Of a DNA stretch of 64,000 nucleotides, positions 26,705 through 34,429 are shown in pieces. Position 1 is the first letter of the stretch. The number at the start of each line of letters is the position of its first letter. Both the position numbers and the translations under genes were made by a program. The stretch is from an uncultured Oscillibacter sp. (GTDB taxonomy: Bacteria > Bacillota > Clostridia > Oscillospirales > Oscillospiraceae). Location: assembly GCA_947365245.1 (NCBI GenBank), contig CANAWG010000004.1, positions 1 through 64,000 on the forward strand. Reading direction: 5' to 3'. Below the pieces are notes generated by a model. It had not been told where the DNA came from and did no database searches. It saw only the letters and a program-made list of their open reading frames with translations.

Positions 26705-26761
26705 CCGTGCCGCCGTGCCGGCGGGCGGAAATGGCTCCGGTACAACTTCCCATTTCTCTCA

Positions 26762-26800
26762 TTGACACCCGGGAGGTTTGATGGTAAGATGGCCTTACCA
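26762..26800 (+). promoter_or_regulatory. promoter of the FadR-type regulator with overlapping operator
   Basis: TTGACA (26762-26767), 17 bases, TAAGAT (26785-26790). Overlapping the -10 box and start point is the inverted repeat TGGTAAGATGGCCTTACCA (26782-26800), whose right part TGGCCTTACCA fits the GntR/FadR operator form TGGTNNNACCA with one mismatch. This predicts autorepression. Confidence 0.65.
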
Positions 26801-26816
26801 AAAGGGGGGAGAGGGT

Positions 26817-27506
26817 ATGCAGCTGGAAAAAATTCAACACGCGCTGCCAAAGATACCAGAGCTTGTGATGCAGACGCTCATCACCGCCATTGACCGGGGA
26901 GACGTCAAAGTGGGACAGGAGCTTCCCTCTGAGCGGGACCTGGCGGAGATGTTGGGCGTGGGCCGGGGTTCCCTGCGGGAGTGCCTGGCCATTCTGGAGT
27001 TTCTGGGCGCCATCGAGAACCGGGGCAACCGGAAAGTGGTAATCCGGGACGCGGACTACATCCAGAGGGCCATCTCTTTTGTCCGGATCTCCAACAAGCC
27101 CAATATCCAGGAGGACTTCGGCGAGTTCCGCCGGATCAACGAGGTGGCCATCGCGGGGCTGGCCAGCCAGCGGGCCACGGAGGAGGACCTGGAGGCCCTG
27201 GCGGAGGCGGTACGGATGCTGGAGAGCAGCCCCGACGACTATACCAACGACCTGCGCTTTCACGACGCCCTGGCTATCGCCAGCCACAACATGATGCTGG
27301 CGGCCACCATCCACCTGGTCAACAGCATGATCGCGGACATCCGCGTCCGCTTTTTTGGCAGGCCGGACTACCAGCGCCGCAGTCAGGAGTCTCACATTGC
27401 CATCTACGAGGCGGTGCGGGACCGGGACGAGGAGCGGGCCAAGCGGGAGATGGACCGGCACCTGAAGATCGTGGAGGACTTCGCCCGGAAGTACCCGGAT
27501 CATTAG
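26817..27506 (+). CDS. GntR-family transcriptional regulator, FadR/FCD subfamily
   Basis: 229 aa. An N-terminal winged helix (residues ~10-75) carries the GntR signature LPSERDLAEMLGVGRGSLREC. The C-terminal all-helical FCD domain keeps the metal-site pattern D-x-x-x-H (NDLRFHDALAIAS), H in QESHIAIYEA and H in MDRHLKIVE. FCD regulators usually sense organic acids (pyruvate, lactate, gluconate and the like). It heads the block containing lipoate ligase, TRAP transporter and two dehydrogenase sets, and near-identical palindromes lie at its own promoter and at lplA. The start at 26817 follows GGGGGAGAG. Confidence 0.9.
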   Translation: MQLEKIQHALPKIPELVMQTLITAIDRGDVKVGQELPSERDLAEMLGVGRGSLRECLAILEFLGAIENRGNRKVVIRDADYIQRAISFVRISNKPNIQEDFGEFRRINEVAIAGLASQRATEEDLEALAEAVRMLESSPDDYTNDLRFHDALAIASHNMMLAATIHLVNSMIADIRVRFFGRPDYQRRSQESHIAIYEAVRDRDEERAKREMDRHLKIVEDFARKYPDH

Positions 27507-27580
27507 CGCCTGCTGGTCATATTTGTGCAAACTGTTGGGAATCGGCCCCTTTTTTTGGCGGGCACGCGGCTCCAATTTGC

Positions 27581-27609
27581 TTGACGAATGTGGCGAAAGC
27601 TGGTATGGT
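27581..27609 (+). promoter_or_regulatory. lplA promoter
   Basis: TTGACG (27581-27586), 17 bases, TATGGT (27604-27609). Confidence 0.7.
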
Positions 27610-27625
27610 AGAGATGCCGGTTAGA

Positions 27626-27636
27626 TGGTATGACCA
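27626..27636 (+). promoter_or_regulatory. FadR-type operator in front of lplA
   Basis: TGGTATGACCA is a perfect match to the FadR/GntR operator form TGGTNNNACCA, placed about 10-20 bases after the predicted transcription start. A bound regulator would block the ligase gene. A related palindrome lies at the regulator promoter. Confidence 0.6.
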
Positions 27637-27683
27637 ACATACCGCCATACCGCCCCGGCGAGGCTTGCAAGAGGAGACATGGT

Positions 27684-28676
27684 ATGCCGGTGACCTATCT
27701 GGAGACCGGGTCCCAGGACCCGTACTACAATCTGGCCTTTGAGGAGTTCGTGCTGACCAGCCGGCGGCAGGGCGAGTACCTGCTTCTCTGGCAGAATGAC
27801 AACACCATCGTGGTGGGCCAGAACCAGAACACCGAGGCGGAGATTAACCGGGCCTTTGTGGAGGCCCACGGCATCCGTGTGGTGCGCCGGTCCACCGGCG
27901 GCGGCGCGGTGTACCACGACCTGGGCAACCTCAACTACTCGTTCATCACCGACGTGGGGGACGCGGAGCGGCTGACCATGGAGCGGTTTACCCGGCCCGT
28001 GGTGGAGGCTCTGCGGGGCCTGGGGCTCCGTGCGGAGGCCTCCGGACGCAACGACATCCTGGTGGAGGGGCGGAAAGTCTCCGGCACCGCCCAGCGGGTG
28101 GTGCGGGGCAGGATTCTTCACCACGGCACGCTGCTCTTCGACGCGGACCCCGGCATGGTGGCCGGGGCGCTGAACGCCGACCCCGCCAAGTTTCAGTCCA
28201 AGAGCGCCAAGTCCGTCCGCAGCCGCATCGGCAACATTCGGGACTACCTGCCCGCGGACATGGAGATGGAGGCGTTCTGGCAGTACTTAAAAGACGCCCT
28301 CTCCGGCGGCGGCATGATCCCAGGGAGCCTGACGGCGGAGGAGCTGTCCGCCGTGGAGGAGCTGAAGCGGACCAAGTACGACACCTGGCAGTGGAATTAC
28401 GGCCGCTCGCCCCAGTATGACCTGGCAAACAGGCGGCGCTTCGAGGGCGGCGGGCTGGAGGTCCGGGTCCAGGTGAGAGAGGGCCGGATCACCGGCGTCG
28501 TGTTCTACGGCGACTTTTTGGCCCGGGCCCCGCTGGACGACCTCACCGCCGCGCTGGAGGGGTGCGAGTTCCGCCGGGAGGCGGTGGCGGCGGTGCTGGA
28601 GCGGTTCCCGTTGGCGGATCTGTTCGGCGCCATTACGGAAGAGGAAGTGCTGGAGACCATGTTCTATGTCAGCTGA
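27684..28676 (+). CDS. lplA: lipoate-protein ligase A
   Basis: 330-aa enzyme that activates free lipoate with ATP and attaches it to lipoyl-domain lysines. The family motif RRSTGGGAVYHDLGN is near residue 72, and the catalytic lysine lies in GRNDILVEGRKVSGTAQR near 125-142. The C-terminal accessory domain is present, so it is a full-size LplA. The start at 27684 follows AGAGGAGA. It is the natural supplier of lipoate to the E2 and E3 proteins encoded 8-14 kb downstream (lysine 43 in each). Confidence 0.93.
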   Translation: MPVTYLETGSQDPYYNLAFEEFVLTSRRQGEYLLLWQNDNTIVVGQNQNTEAEINRAFVEAHGIRVVRRSTGGGAVYHDLGNLNYSFITDVGDAERLTMERFTRPVVEALRGLGLRAEASGRNDILVEGRKVSGTAQRVVRGRILHHGTLLFDADPGMVAGALNADPAKFQSKSAKSVRSRIGNIRDYLPADMEMEAFWQYLKDALSGGGMIPGSLTAEELSAVEELKRTKYDTWQWNYGRSPQYDLANRRRFEGGGLEVRVQVREGRITGVVFYGDFLARAPLDDLTAALEGCEFRREAVAAVLERFPLADLFGAITEEEVLETMFYVS

Positions 28677-28685
28677 ACACGGCGC

Positions 28686-28703
28686 TTTTGCCCCGGGGCA
28701 AAA
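28686..28703. terminator. palindrome at the end of lplA
   Basis: TTTTGCCCC/GGGGCAAAA, a perfect 18-base palindrome between the convergent lplA and metallo-hydrolase genes. Confidence 0.55.
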
Positions 28704-28715
28704 AGAGAGGACGCG

Positions 28716-29435
28716 TTACGCGTCCTCCAGGGTCTCCTGCTGAAGCGGCTCCAGGAGGAGCCGGACGTCCACGCCCTCCAGCTTGGGCGCGGATCTGCGG
28801 GCGGCCTCCCGGTAGCCGTAGATGTCGTCTTCGGCAAAGGGCAGGTGGCACACCAGCAGGGTTTTCGGCCGGATGTGCTGCCGGACAAACTGCCGCCCCT
28901 GGGGCAGCGTCAGCCAGGGGAAGTCCAGAATGGCCAGATCCACGGGGCCGCTCTCCTCTAGAAATTCCCTGAGCTCCGGGGCGCAGAGCCTGCAGTCCCC
29001 GGTGAGGAGCACCCGGAATCCCCGAGACTCCAGAATGCAGCCGTAATGAGGCTTGTCCGCATAGCGGGGACCCTCGTGGGTGAGGCGGATGAAGTCCAGC
29101 GTCAGATTGGGAAGCCGCACCCGCTCACGCCGGCCGGAGAGCAGCGCTTGGCCCGGAAAACGGTTCTCCGGCAGGACGATGTTCGCCCGGGGCCACAGCT
29201 CCAGCGCCTCCCGGGCCAGCCTTTGAGAGAAGTGGTCCGGGTGGCAGTGGGTGAAAAACAGCAGGTCCGGCGCGGCAAAGGCCGGGTGGGCCCGCACAGC
29301 GGCCCAGAGCGACCGCGTGACGGTGGAAAAGCCCGGGACTTTCTCGTCGTGGAGGGCGTCCACCCAGAGGCGGAAGCCGCCCAGTTCTATGGCGGCGCCG
29401 GCGTTGGCGCTGAGAGTCACTTGGCAAAATGGCAT
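28716..29435 (-). CDS. MBL-fold metal-dependent hydrolase (UlaG-like)
   Basis: 239-aa metallo-beta-lactamase-fold protein. The metal motif FTHCHPDHFS is near residue 60, with downstream ligands in LLTGDCRLC and VCHLPF. It belongs to the broad UlaG/RNase Z-like group of cytoplasmic hydrolases whose substrates are often small esters or lactones. It is transcribed towards lplA and away from the TRAP operon, with GGAGG before the start. Its function in this block is not clear; a lactonase role would fit a transporter/oxidation locus but is a guess. Confidence 0.75.
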   Translation of the reverse strand: MPFCQVTLSANAGAAIELGGFRLWVDALHDEKVPGFSTVTRSLWAAVRAHPAFAAPDLLFFTHCHPDHFSQRLAREALELWPRANIVLPENRFPGQALLSGRRERVRLPNLTLDFIRLTHEGPRYADKPHYGCILESRGFRVLLTGDCRLCAPELREFLEESGPVDLAILDFPWLTLPQGRQFVRQHIRPKTLLVCHLPFAEDDIYGYREAARRSAPKLEGVDVRLLLEPLQQETLEDA

Positions 29436-29711
29436 GGTGAAAACCTCCTTCCCGCGGCCTCCGGCAGGGCCGGACGCGGGAGAATGGAATGATTATAGTA
29501 CAGATTTCCGGAAATAGAACGAAAAAATCCGCCGGAGCGGACAATTTCGTCGGAAGCGGAAAAAATCCGGACGCGGCAGCCGCCGCGTCTGTGAAAAGCC
29601 AACAGGGGAGAGGCTCTCCCCGGAGAGAGAAGTCCACAAGCGGAGACGTCTGTTTCTGTGGAGCGGCGGCGCGAGGGCGCCGGCCGCAGTATAAAGGAAG
29701 GGAATGGTACA
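29436..29711. other. 276-bp divergent intergenic region before the TRAP operon
   Basis: AT-richer than its surroundings near 29485-29560. It holds a TATAAT box on the minus strand and TATAGT on the plus strand around 29495, a 12-bp palindrome ATTTCCGGAAAT (about 29502-29513), a twice-repeated GAAAAAATCCG, and two hairpins in the presumed TRAP leader (GACGCGGC/GCCGCGTC and GGGGAGAG/CTCTCCCC). No good -35 box and no clear FadR-type palindrome are seen. Confidence 0.5.
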
Positions 29712-30245
29712 ATGAAAGTCTACAAGAAGCTCATGAACGGCCTCGCTTTCGTGGAGAAGCTGGTTCTGAGCGTGGTCTTGGTGTTCGTGACGGCGCTCAC
29801 GTTTACCAACGCCATCCTCCGCAAGCTCAGCGAGGTGGTCGAGGTAAACCAGATCGCCTGGACGGAGGAGATCGTCATCAACCTCTTCGTCCTGCTGATT
29901 ATGCTGGGGTGCGCCCTGGCGGTCCGGGAGGGCGGATTGATTACACTGTCCTTGGTCTTTGACCGCTTTCGGGCCAACGGCACCGGGCAGAAAGTGTTCG
30001 TGTGGATCATCACCGTTGTGAACTGTGTTTTCTGGGTGCTGCTGCTGAAGACCGGCATCGACAAGGTCATCAACCAGATCAGCACCGGCAAGCGGACCCC
30101 CATTCTGGGTATGCCGGAGTGGCGCTTCACGCTCTTTCTGGCCATCGGCGCGTTTTTGCTGATCGTACATACCATCGAGTTCCTGGTGGATTTCATGGGG
30201 AGGAAGCCTGAGGCGCTCCCGGAAAAGGGAGGGGAGACGGCATGA
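29712..30245 (+). CDS. dctQ: TRAP transporter small permease (DctQ)
   Basis: 177 aa with four membrane segments, the standard DctQ topology. The middle holds the conserved acidic segment IAWTEEIVINLFVLLIMLG and the N-terminus is basic. DctQ scaffolds the large permease in the membrane. The start at 29712 follows AAGGAAGGG. The stop overlaps the dctM start by 4 bases. Confidence 0.9.
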   Translation: MKVYKKLMNGLAFVEKLVLSVVLVFVTALTFTNAILRKLSEVVEVNQIAWTEEIVINLFVLLIMLGCALAVREGGLITLSLVFDRFRANGTGQKVFVWIITVVNCVFWVLLLKTGIDKVINQISTGKRTPILGMPEWRFTLFLAIGAFLLIVHTIEFLVDFMGRKPEALPEKGGETA

Positions 30246-31549
30246 TTAACCTGATTTTGTTCGGCAGCTTCTTCGTGATGCTGTTTTTGAACATCCCCAT
30301 CTGCGTCAGCCTTGGCATGAGCTCCATCTTCGCCATGCTCTATTCCGGCGACAAGCTCTCCATCGTCCCCACCAACATCTACAACGGCATGGCGAAATTC
30401 CTGCTGCTGGCCATCCCGTTCTTCGTGCTCTCCGGAAACATCATGGCCAAGGCCGGCATCTCCACCCGGTTGATTCAGTTCATTGACGACTGTATCGGCC
30501 ACCGGCGGGGCGGCATCGCCATCGTCTGCGTGGTGGTGGCCTGCTTCTTCGGCGCCATCTCCGGCTCCGGCCCCGCCACCGTGGCGGCCCTGGGCATCAT
30601 CCTGATCCCCGCCATGATTAACCGCGGCGGTTTCTCCGCCCCGTTCTCCTCGGCCATGATGGCCACGGCCTCCTCCATCGCCATCGTCATCCCGCCCTCC
30701 ATCGCGTTCGTGGTCTACGCCTCCATCACCGGCGTGGGCGTGGGCGACATGTTCATGGGCGGTATCCTCCCCGGCATCATGATGGGCATCGCGCTGGTGG
30801 TGGTCATCATGCTGGAGGTCCGCAAGCGGGGCCTCACCGCCTCCCGGGAGAAAGCCACCTGGGGCGAGCGGTGGAAGTCTTTCCGCTCCGCGTTCTGGGG
30901 CTTTTTGATGCCCGTTATCATCCTGGGCGGCATCTACGGCGGCTTCTTCACCCCCACCGAGGCGGCGGCTGTCTCCGTGGTGTACGGCTTGATCGTGGGC
31001 CTCTTTATCTACCGGGAGGTCAAGCTCAAGGACCTCTTTGACCTGCTGGTGGACTCCAGCGTCACCACCGGCGGCATCATGCTCATCATCGGCGCCGCCA
31101 CGTTGTTCTCCTACGTCTGCACGGTCCACGGCATCTCCAAGGCGGCCTCCGACCTGCTGCTGACCGTGGCCGGCAACAAGATCGTCTTCCTCATCATCGT
31201 CAACGTCATCTTCCTGATCGCCGGCTGCTTCGTGGACGCCAACTCCGCCATGTACATCTTCATCCCCATTATGATGCCTGTGGCCCAGGCTCTGGGTATC
31301 AACCTGGTGCACTTCGGCGTGCTGTCCACGGTGAACCTGGCCATCGGCCAGGTGACCCCGCCTGTGGGCGTGAACCTGTTCGTGGCCATCGGCGTCAGCG
31401 ACAAGCTGAAAGATGTCAAGGACAAGACCAGGGTCACCATCGAGACGATCTCCAAGGCCGTGTGGCCCATGATCGTGGCCTGCGTCATCACGCTGCTGAT
31501 CGTCACCTACGTCCCGTTCTTCTCCACGCTGTTCCTCAAGGGAGTGTAA
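30242..31549 (+). CDS. dctM: TRAP transporter large permease (DctM)
   Basis: 435-aa channel subunit with about 12 membrane segments. Family motifs include FFGAISGSGPATVAALG, the IPPSIAFVVYA segment, and VTPPVGVNLFVA near the C-terminus. It uses a sodium or proton gradient to import organic acids handed over by the binding protein. It is coupled to dctQ by an ATGA overlap. Confidence 0.95.
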   Translation: MINLILFGSFFVMLFLNIPICVSLGMSSIFAMLYSGDKLSIVPTNIYNGMAKFLLLAIPFFVLSGNIMAKAGISTRLIQFIDDCIGHRRGGIAIVCVVVACFFGAISGSGPATVAALGIILIPAMINRGGFSAPFSSAMMATASSIAIVIPPSIAFVVYASITGVGVGDMFMGGILPGIMMGIALVVVIMLEVRKRGLTASREKATWGERWKSFRSAFWGFLMPVIILGGIYGGFFTPTEAAAVSVVYGLIVGLFIYREVKLKDLFDLLVDSSVTTGGIMLIIGAATLFSYVCTVHGISKAASDLLLTVAGNKIVFLIIVNVIFLIAGCFVDANSAMYIFIPIMMPVAQALGINLVHFGVLSTVNLAIGQVTPPVGVNLFVAIGVSDKLKDVKDKTRVTIETISKAVWPMIVACVITLLIVTYVPFFSTLFLKGV

Positions 31550-31557
31550 CCAATTTG

Positions 31558-31587
31558 TATCTGCGTCACCTCGTGTGACATCAGATA
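31558..31587 (+). repeat. stem-loop between dctM and dctP
   Basis: TATCTG/CAGATA arms with an inner GTCAC-N5-GTGAC stem. No T-run is present. Its place before the binding-protein gene suggests an mRNA processing or stabilising signal that lets DctP outnumber the permease. Confidence 0.55.
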
Positions 31588-31618
31588 GACGCAACTGTAA
31601 TTTTAAGGAGGAAAACAA

Positions 31619-32680
31619 ATGAAAAAGTTTCTTGCACTGCTCATGACTTTGGCCATGGTCCTGTCCCTGGCCGCCTGCGGCGGCAACGGCGGCGCCAGCA
31701 CTGACGCCCCCGCCAGCACCGACGCCCCCGCCGCCACCGACGGCGGCGACGCCGCCCCTCAGTTTGAGAAGCAGACCTGGAAGTTCGCCTGCTCCGCCAC
31801 TGAGAACACCTGCTGGGCCGACATGGGCCGCGACTTCGGCCAGATGGTCAGCGACGCCACCGGCGGCGCCATCACCGTGGAGGTCTACGCCGCCGACCAG
31901 CTGACCGCCGGCAACCAGACCGAGGGCATCCAGGGCGTCATGGACGGCACCATCGAGCTGTCCGCCCACTCCAACATCATCTACTCCAGCTTCGACAAGC
32001 GCCTGAACGTTGTGTCCCTGCCGTTCCTGTTCAGCTCTTTCGACGACGTTGACGCCAAGCTGGACGGCGACGCCGGCAAGGCCGTGGGCGAGGTCGTGGA
32101 GTCCATGGGCATGCACCTGCTGGGCATTGCCGAGAACGGCTTCCGTCATCCCACCAACAGCAAGCGTCCCATCGAGAAGATGGCCGACATGAAGGACCTG
32201 AAGATCCGCGTGGCCGGCTCCGACCTGCTCAAGCGCGAGTATGATCTGTGGGGCGCCAGCGTCACCACCGCCAACTGGTCCGAGGTGTACACCGGCCTGC
32301 AGACCGGCACTTACGACGGCCAGGAGAACCCCCTGCCCACCGCCGACGGCGCCTCCATGTCCGACGTGCAGAAGTACGTCACCTACTGGACCGGCGTGTA
32401 TGACTGCATCTTCTTCACCATGAACGGCGAGCTGTACAACTCCCTGGATCCCGAGCTGCAGAAGATCGTTGACGAGTGCGGCATGAAGGCCGCTCAGAAT
32501 CAGCGTGAGCTGGAGCGCCAGGGCGACCAGGAAGTGCTGGAGAAGTGGAAGGCCGCCGGCGTCACCGTCACCGAGCTGACCCCCGAGGCCGCCGAGGAGT
32601 TCCGTCAGGCCGCTCTGCCCTGCTATGAGGAGTTCGCCGGCGATCTGACCCAGGAGCTGATCGACGCTTTCACGAAATAA
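31619..32680 (+). CDS. dctP: TRAP transporter substrate-binding lipoprotein (DctP)
   Basis: 353 aa. The signal peptide ends in LAAC with C20 or nearby as the lipid-modified Cys, then a Thr/Asp/Ala-rich linker to about residue 48. The DctP fold shows FSSFDDVDAK, the ligand-arginine segment MKDLKIRVAGSDL and TGTYDGQENPL, all typical. Codon use is the most biased in the window (almost all GCC, CTG, AAG), implying high expression. It is preceded by AAGGAGG. The ligand is probably a carboxylate but cannot be named. Confidence 0.93.
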   Translation: MKKFLALLMTLAMVLSLAACGGNGGASTDAPASTDAPAATDGGDAAPQFEKQTWKFACSATENTCWADMGRDFGQMVSDATGGAITVEVYAADQLTAGNQTEGIQGVMDGTIELSAHSNIIYSSFDKRLNVVSLPFLFSSFDDVDAKLDGDAGKAVGEVVESMGMHLLGIAENGFRHPTNSKRPIEKMADMKDLKIRVAGSDLLKREYDLWGASVTTANWSEVYTGLQTGTYDGQENPLPTADGASMSDVQKYVTYWTGVYDCIFFTMNGELYNSLDPELQKIVDECGMKAAQNQRELERQGDQEVLEKWKAAGVTVTELTPEAAEEFRQAALPCYEEFAGDLTQELIDAFTK

Positions 32681-32765
32681 TTCCAGGGGACCCACAACTT
32701 TAGAATGACGCTCCACCGGAGTGCGTTCCCCCTGACAAACGACTCGTTTTAAGTTGCGTTAGAGA

Positions 32766-32801
32766 GAAAGCACGTGGCGGCCCAGTGCGCCGCGTGCTTT
32801 C
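32766..32801 (+). terminator. hairpin between dctP and the PPC gene
   Basis: GAAAGCACG/CGTGCTTTC with an inner GGCG/CGCC, followed by CTCTTG rather than a clean T-run. It is probably a partial terminator that lowers transcription into the dehydrogenase genes. Confidence 0.55.
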
Positions 32802-32857
32802 CTCTTGCCCAAATTTCGGGAAAATTTGTGCAATATCACTAAATGGAGGGCATAAAT

Positions 32858-33331
32858 ATGGACGATATTCTGGAGATGGCCCAAGGGCGTCTGGGAAGAG
32901 TCGTGGCGCTTCGGCTGCGTCCCGGCACGGACGTTCTGCTGGGTCTGGAGGAGGCCTGCAAGCGGGCGGGCATCAACAACGGCGTGATCCTCAGCGCCAT
33001 CGGCAGCCTGGACAGCCCTCACTTCTGCAACCCCGTGGAGCTGCCCACCAAGGCCGGCTACGGCTACGGCGAGACGCTGCACCTCACCGGTCCCATTGAG
33101 CTGACCAGCGCCTCCGGCATCATCTGCCACGACGACGAGGGCAACACCAACCTGCACGTCCACATGACCGTCACCGACCGCCACGGCAACGCCCACGGCG
33201 GCCACCTGGTGGAGGGCACCAAGGTGCTTTTGACTGTGGATGTGGTCATCGCCGAGATCGAGGGACTGGTGATGGGCCGGAAGTTCGACGCGGAGCTGGA
33301 GGTCCCCCTGTTCGCTCCCCGTCAGGCCTGA
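32858..33331 (+). CDS. PPC/DUF296-domain protein
   Basis: 157-aa single-domain protein of the 'plants and prokaryotes conserved' family. The core is visible: a long first helix (LLGLEEACKRAGINN), GVILSAIGSL, then GIICHDDEGNTNLHVHMTV and GGHLVEGTKVLLTVDVVI. The bacterial proteins form trimers and the role is unknown; the fused AT-hook of plant versions is absent. The start at 32858 follows GGAGGG. Its position between a TRAP binding protein and E1-alpha suggests a small-molecule sensor or an accessory enzyme for this pathway. Confidence 0.88.
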   Translation: MDDILEMAQGRLGRVVALRLRPGTDVLLGLEEACKRAGINNGVILSAIGSLDSPHFCNPVELPTKAGYGYGETLHLTGPIELTSASGIICHDDEGNTNLHVHMTVTDRHGNAHGGHLVEGTKVLLTVDVVIAEIEGLVMGRKFDAELEVPLFAPRQA

Positions 33332-33409
33332 GACTGAAAACGACATCCCGCCCCGCGGGCGGCCCTCTTTGGGGGGAGGTCCCGGGACAAGATATATTTA
33401 TGGAAAGGC

Positions 33410-34429
33410 GTGAAAACATTGGCAAGGAATAAAAACGCTGGAGAGAAATACTCCAAGGAGATGCTGATGAACCTCTACCGCACCATGGTACGGGTCCGGG
33501 CATTTGAGGAGCATGCCGCCGAGTGCTTCACCAAGGGTATGCTGGCGGGCAACATCCATCTGAGCATCGGCCAGGAGGCCGCCGCGGCCGGCGCGTTCGC
33601 CGCCATTCGGCCGGAGGACTACTTCACCTCCACCCACCGCGGCCACGGCCACGCCGTGGCCCGGGGCATGGACCCCAAGCTGTGCATGGCGGAGCTCTTC
33701 GGCAAGAAGACCGGCTACTGCAAGGGCAAGGGCGGCTCCATGCACATCGCCGACATGAAGCAGGCCAACCACCTGGGCGCCAACGGCATCGTGGGCGCGG
33801 GCCAGCTGATCTCCGCCGGCAGCGCCCTGGCCTCCAAGATCATGGGGGACAAGAGCGTCACCGTCGGATGCTTCGGCGACAGCTCCACCAACGAGGGCTC
33901 CTTCCACGAGTCTTTGAACATGGCCGCCACCTGGAAGCTCCCCGTGGTGTGGTTCATTGAGAACAACTGCTACGGCGTGTCCACCGAGATTCACCGGGTC
34001 ACCAACACCCCGGATCTGGCCACCCGCGCCGCCGCCTACGACGTGCCTTTCGCCGTGGTGGACGGCTCCGACGCCACCGCCGTCTATGAGGCCATGGAGA
34101 AAGCCCTGGACCACGCCCGCAGCGGCAAGGGCCCCTACGTGGTGGAGGCCAAGGTGTACCGCTATCAGGGCCACTACTGCGGCGACCCCGCCGTGTACCG
34201 TCCCAAGGAGTACATGGAGAACGCCCTGGCAAACGACTGCATTGAGAAGATGGGCAAGCGCTTGACCGCTCTGGGCGTCAAGGACGAGGAGCTGGAGGAG
34301 ATCAAGCAGGCCGCTCAGCAGGAGATGGACGAGGCCGTGAAGTTCGCCGACGAGTCCCCGTATCCCGATCCTGCCGAGGTCACCGACGACATGTATACTG
34401 CGGACAACGAAAGGTGTGTGGCGAGATGA
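33410..34429 (+). CDS. 2-oxo-acid/acetoin dehydrogenase E1 component, alpha subunit (set 1)
   Basis: 339 aa, acetoin/pyruvate dehydrogenase alpha type. STHRGHGHAVARG (about 74-86) and KGKGGSMHIAD are typical of the family. The TPP motif normally reads GDG...NN; here it is G156-D157-S158 followed by NN at 185-186, so the third residue is Ser. The phosphoryl-loop-like STEIHRVTN is present. The start is a GTG at 33410, but a TTG at 33419 is better spaced from GGAAAGG; the first ~5 residues are uncertain. It overlaps E1-beta by 4 bases. The true substrate (acetoin, pyruvate or another 2-oxo acid) is open. Confidence 0.85.
   Translation: MKTLARNKNAGEKYSKEMLMNLYRTMVRVRAFEEHAAECFTKGMLAGNIHLSIGQEAAAAGAFAAIRPEDYFTSTHRGHGHAVARGMDPKLCMAELFGKKTGYCKGKGGSMHIADMKQANHLGANGIVGAGQLISAGSALASKIMGDKSVTVGCFGDSSTNEGSFHESLNMAATWKLPVVWFIENNCYGVSTEIHRVTNTPDLATRAAAYDVPFAVVDGSDATAVYEAMEKALDHARSGKGPYVVEAKVYRYQGHYCGDPAVYRPKEYMENALANDCIEKMGKRLTALGVKDEELEEIKQAAQQEMDEAVKFADESPYPDPAEVTDDMYTADNERCVAR

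Noticed and set aside
29720..32716. A 998-codon open frame opposite the TRAP transporter genes
   Set aside because: Same antisense artefact; the His/Asp/Gly-rich composition mirrors the codon bias of dctM and dctP, and no ribosome site precedes it.
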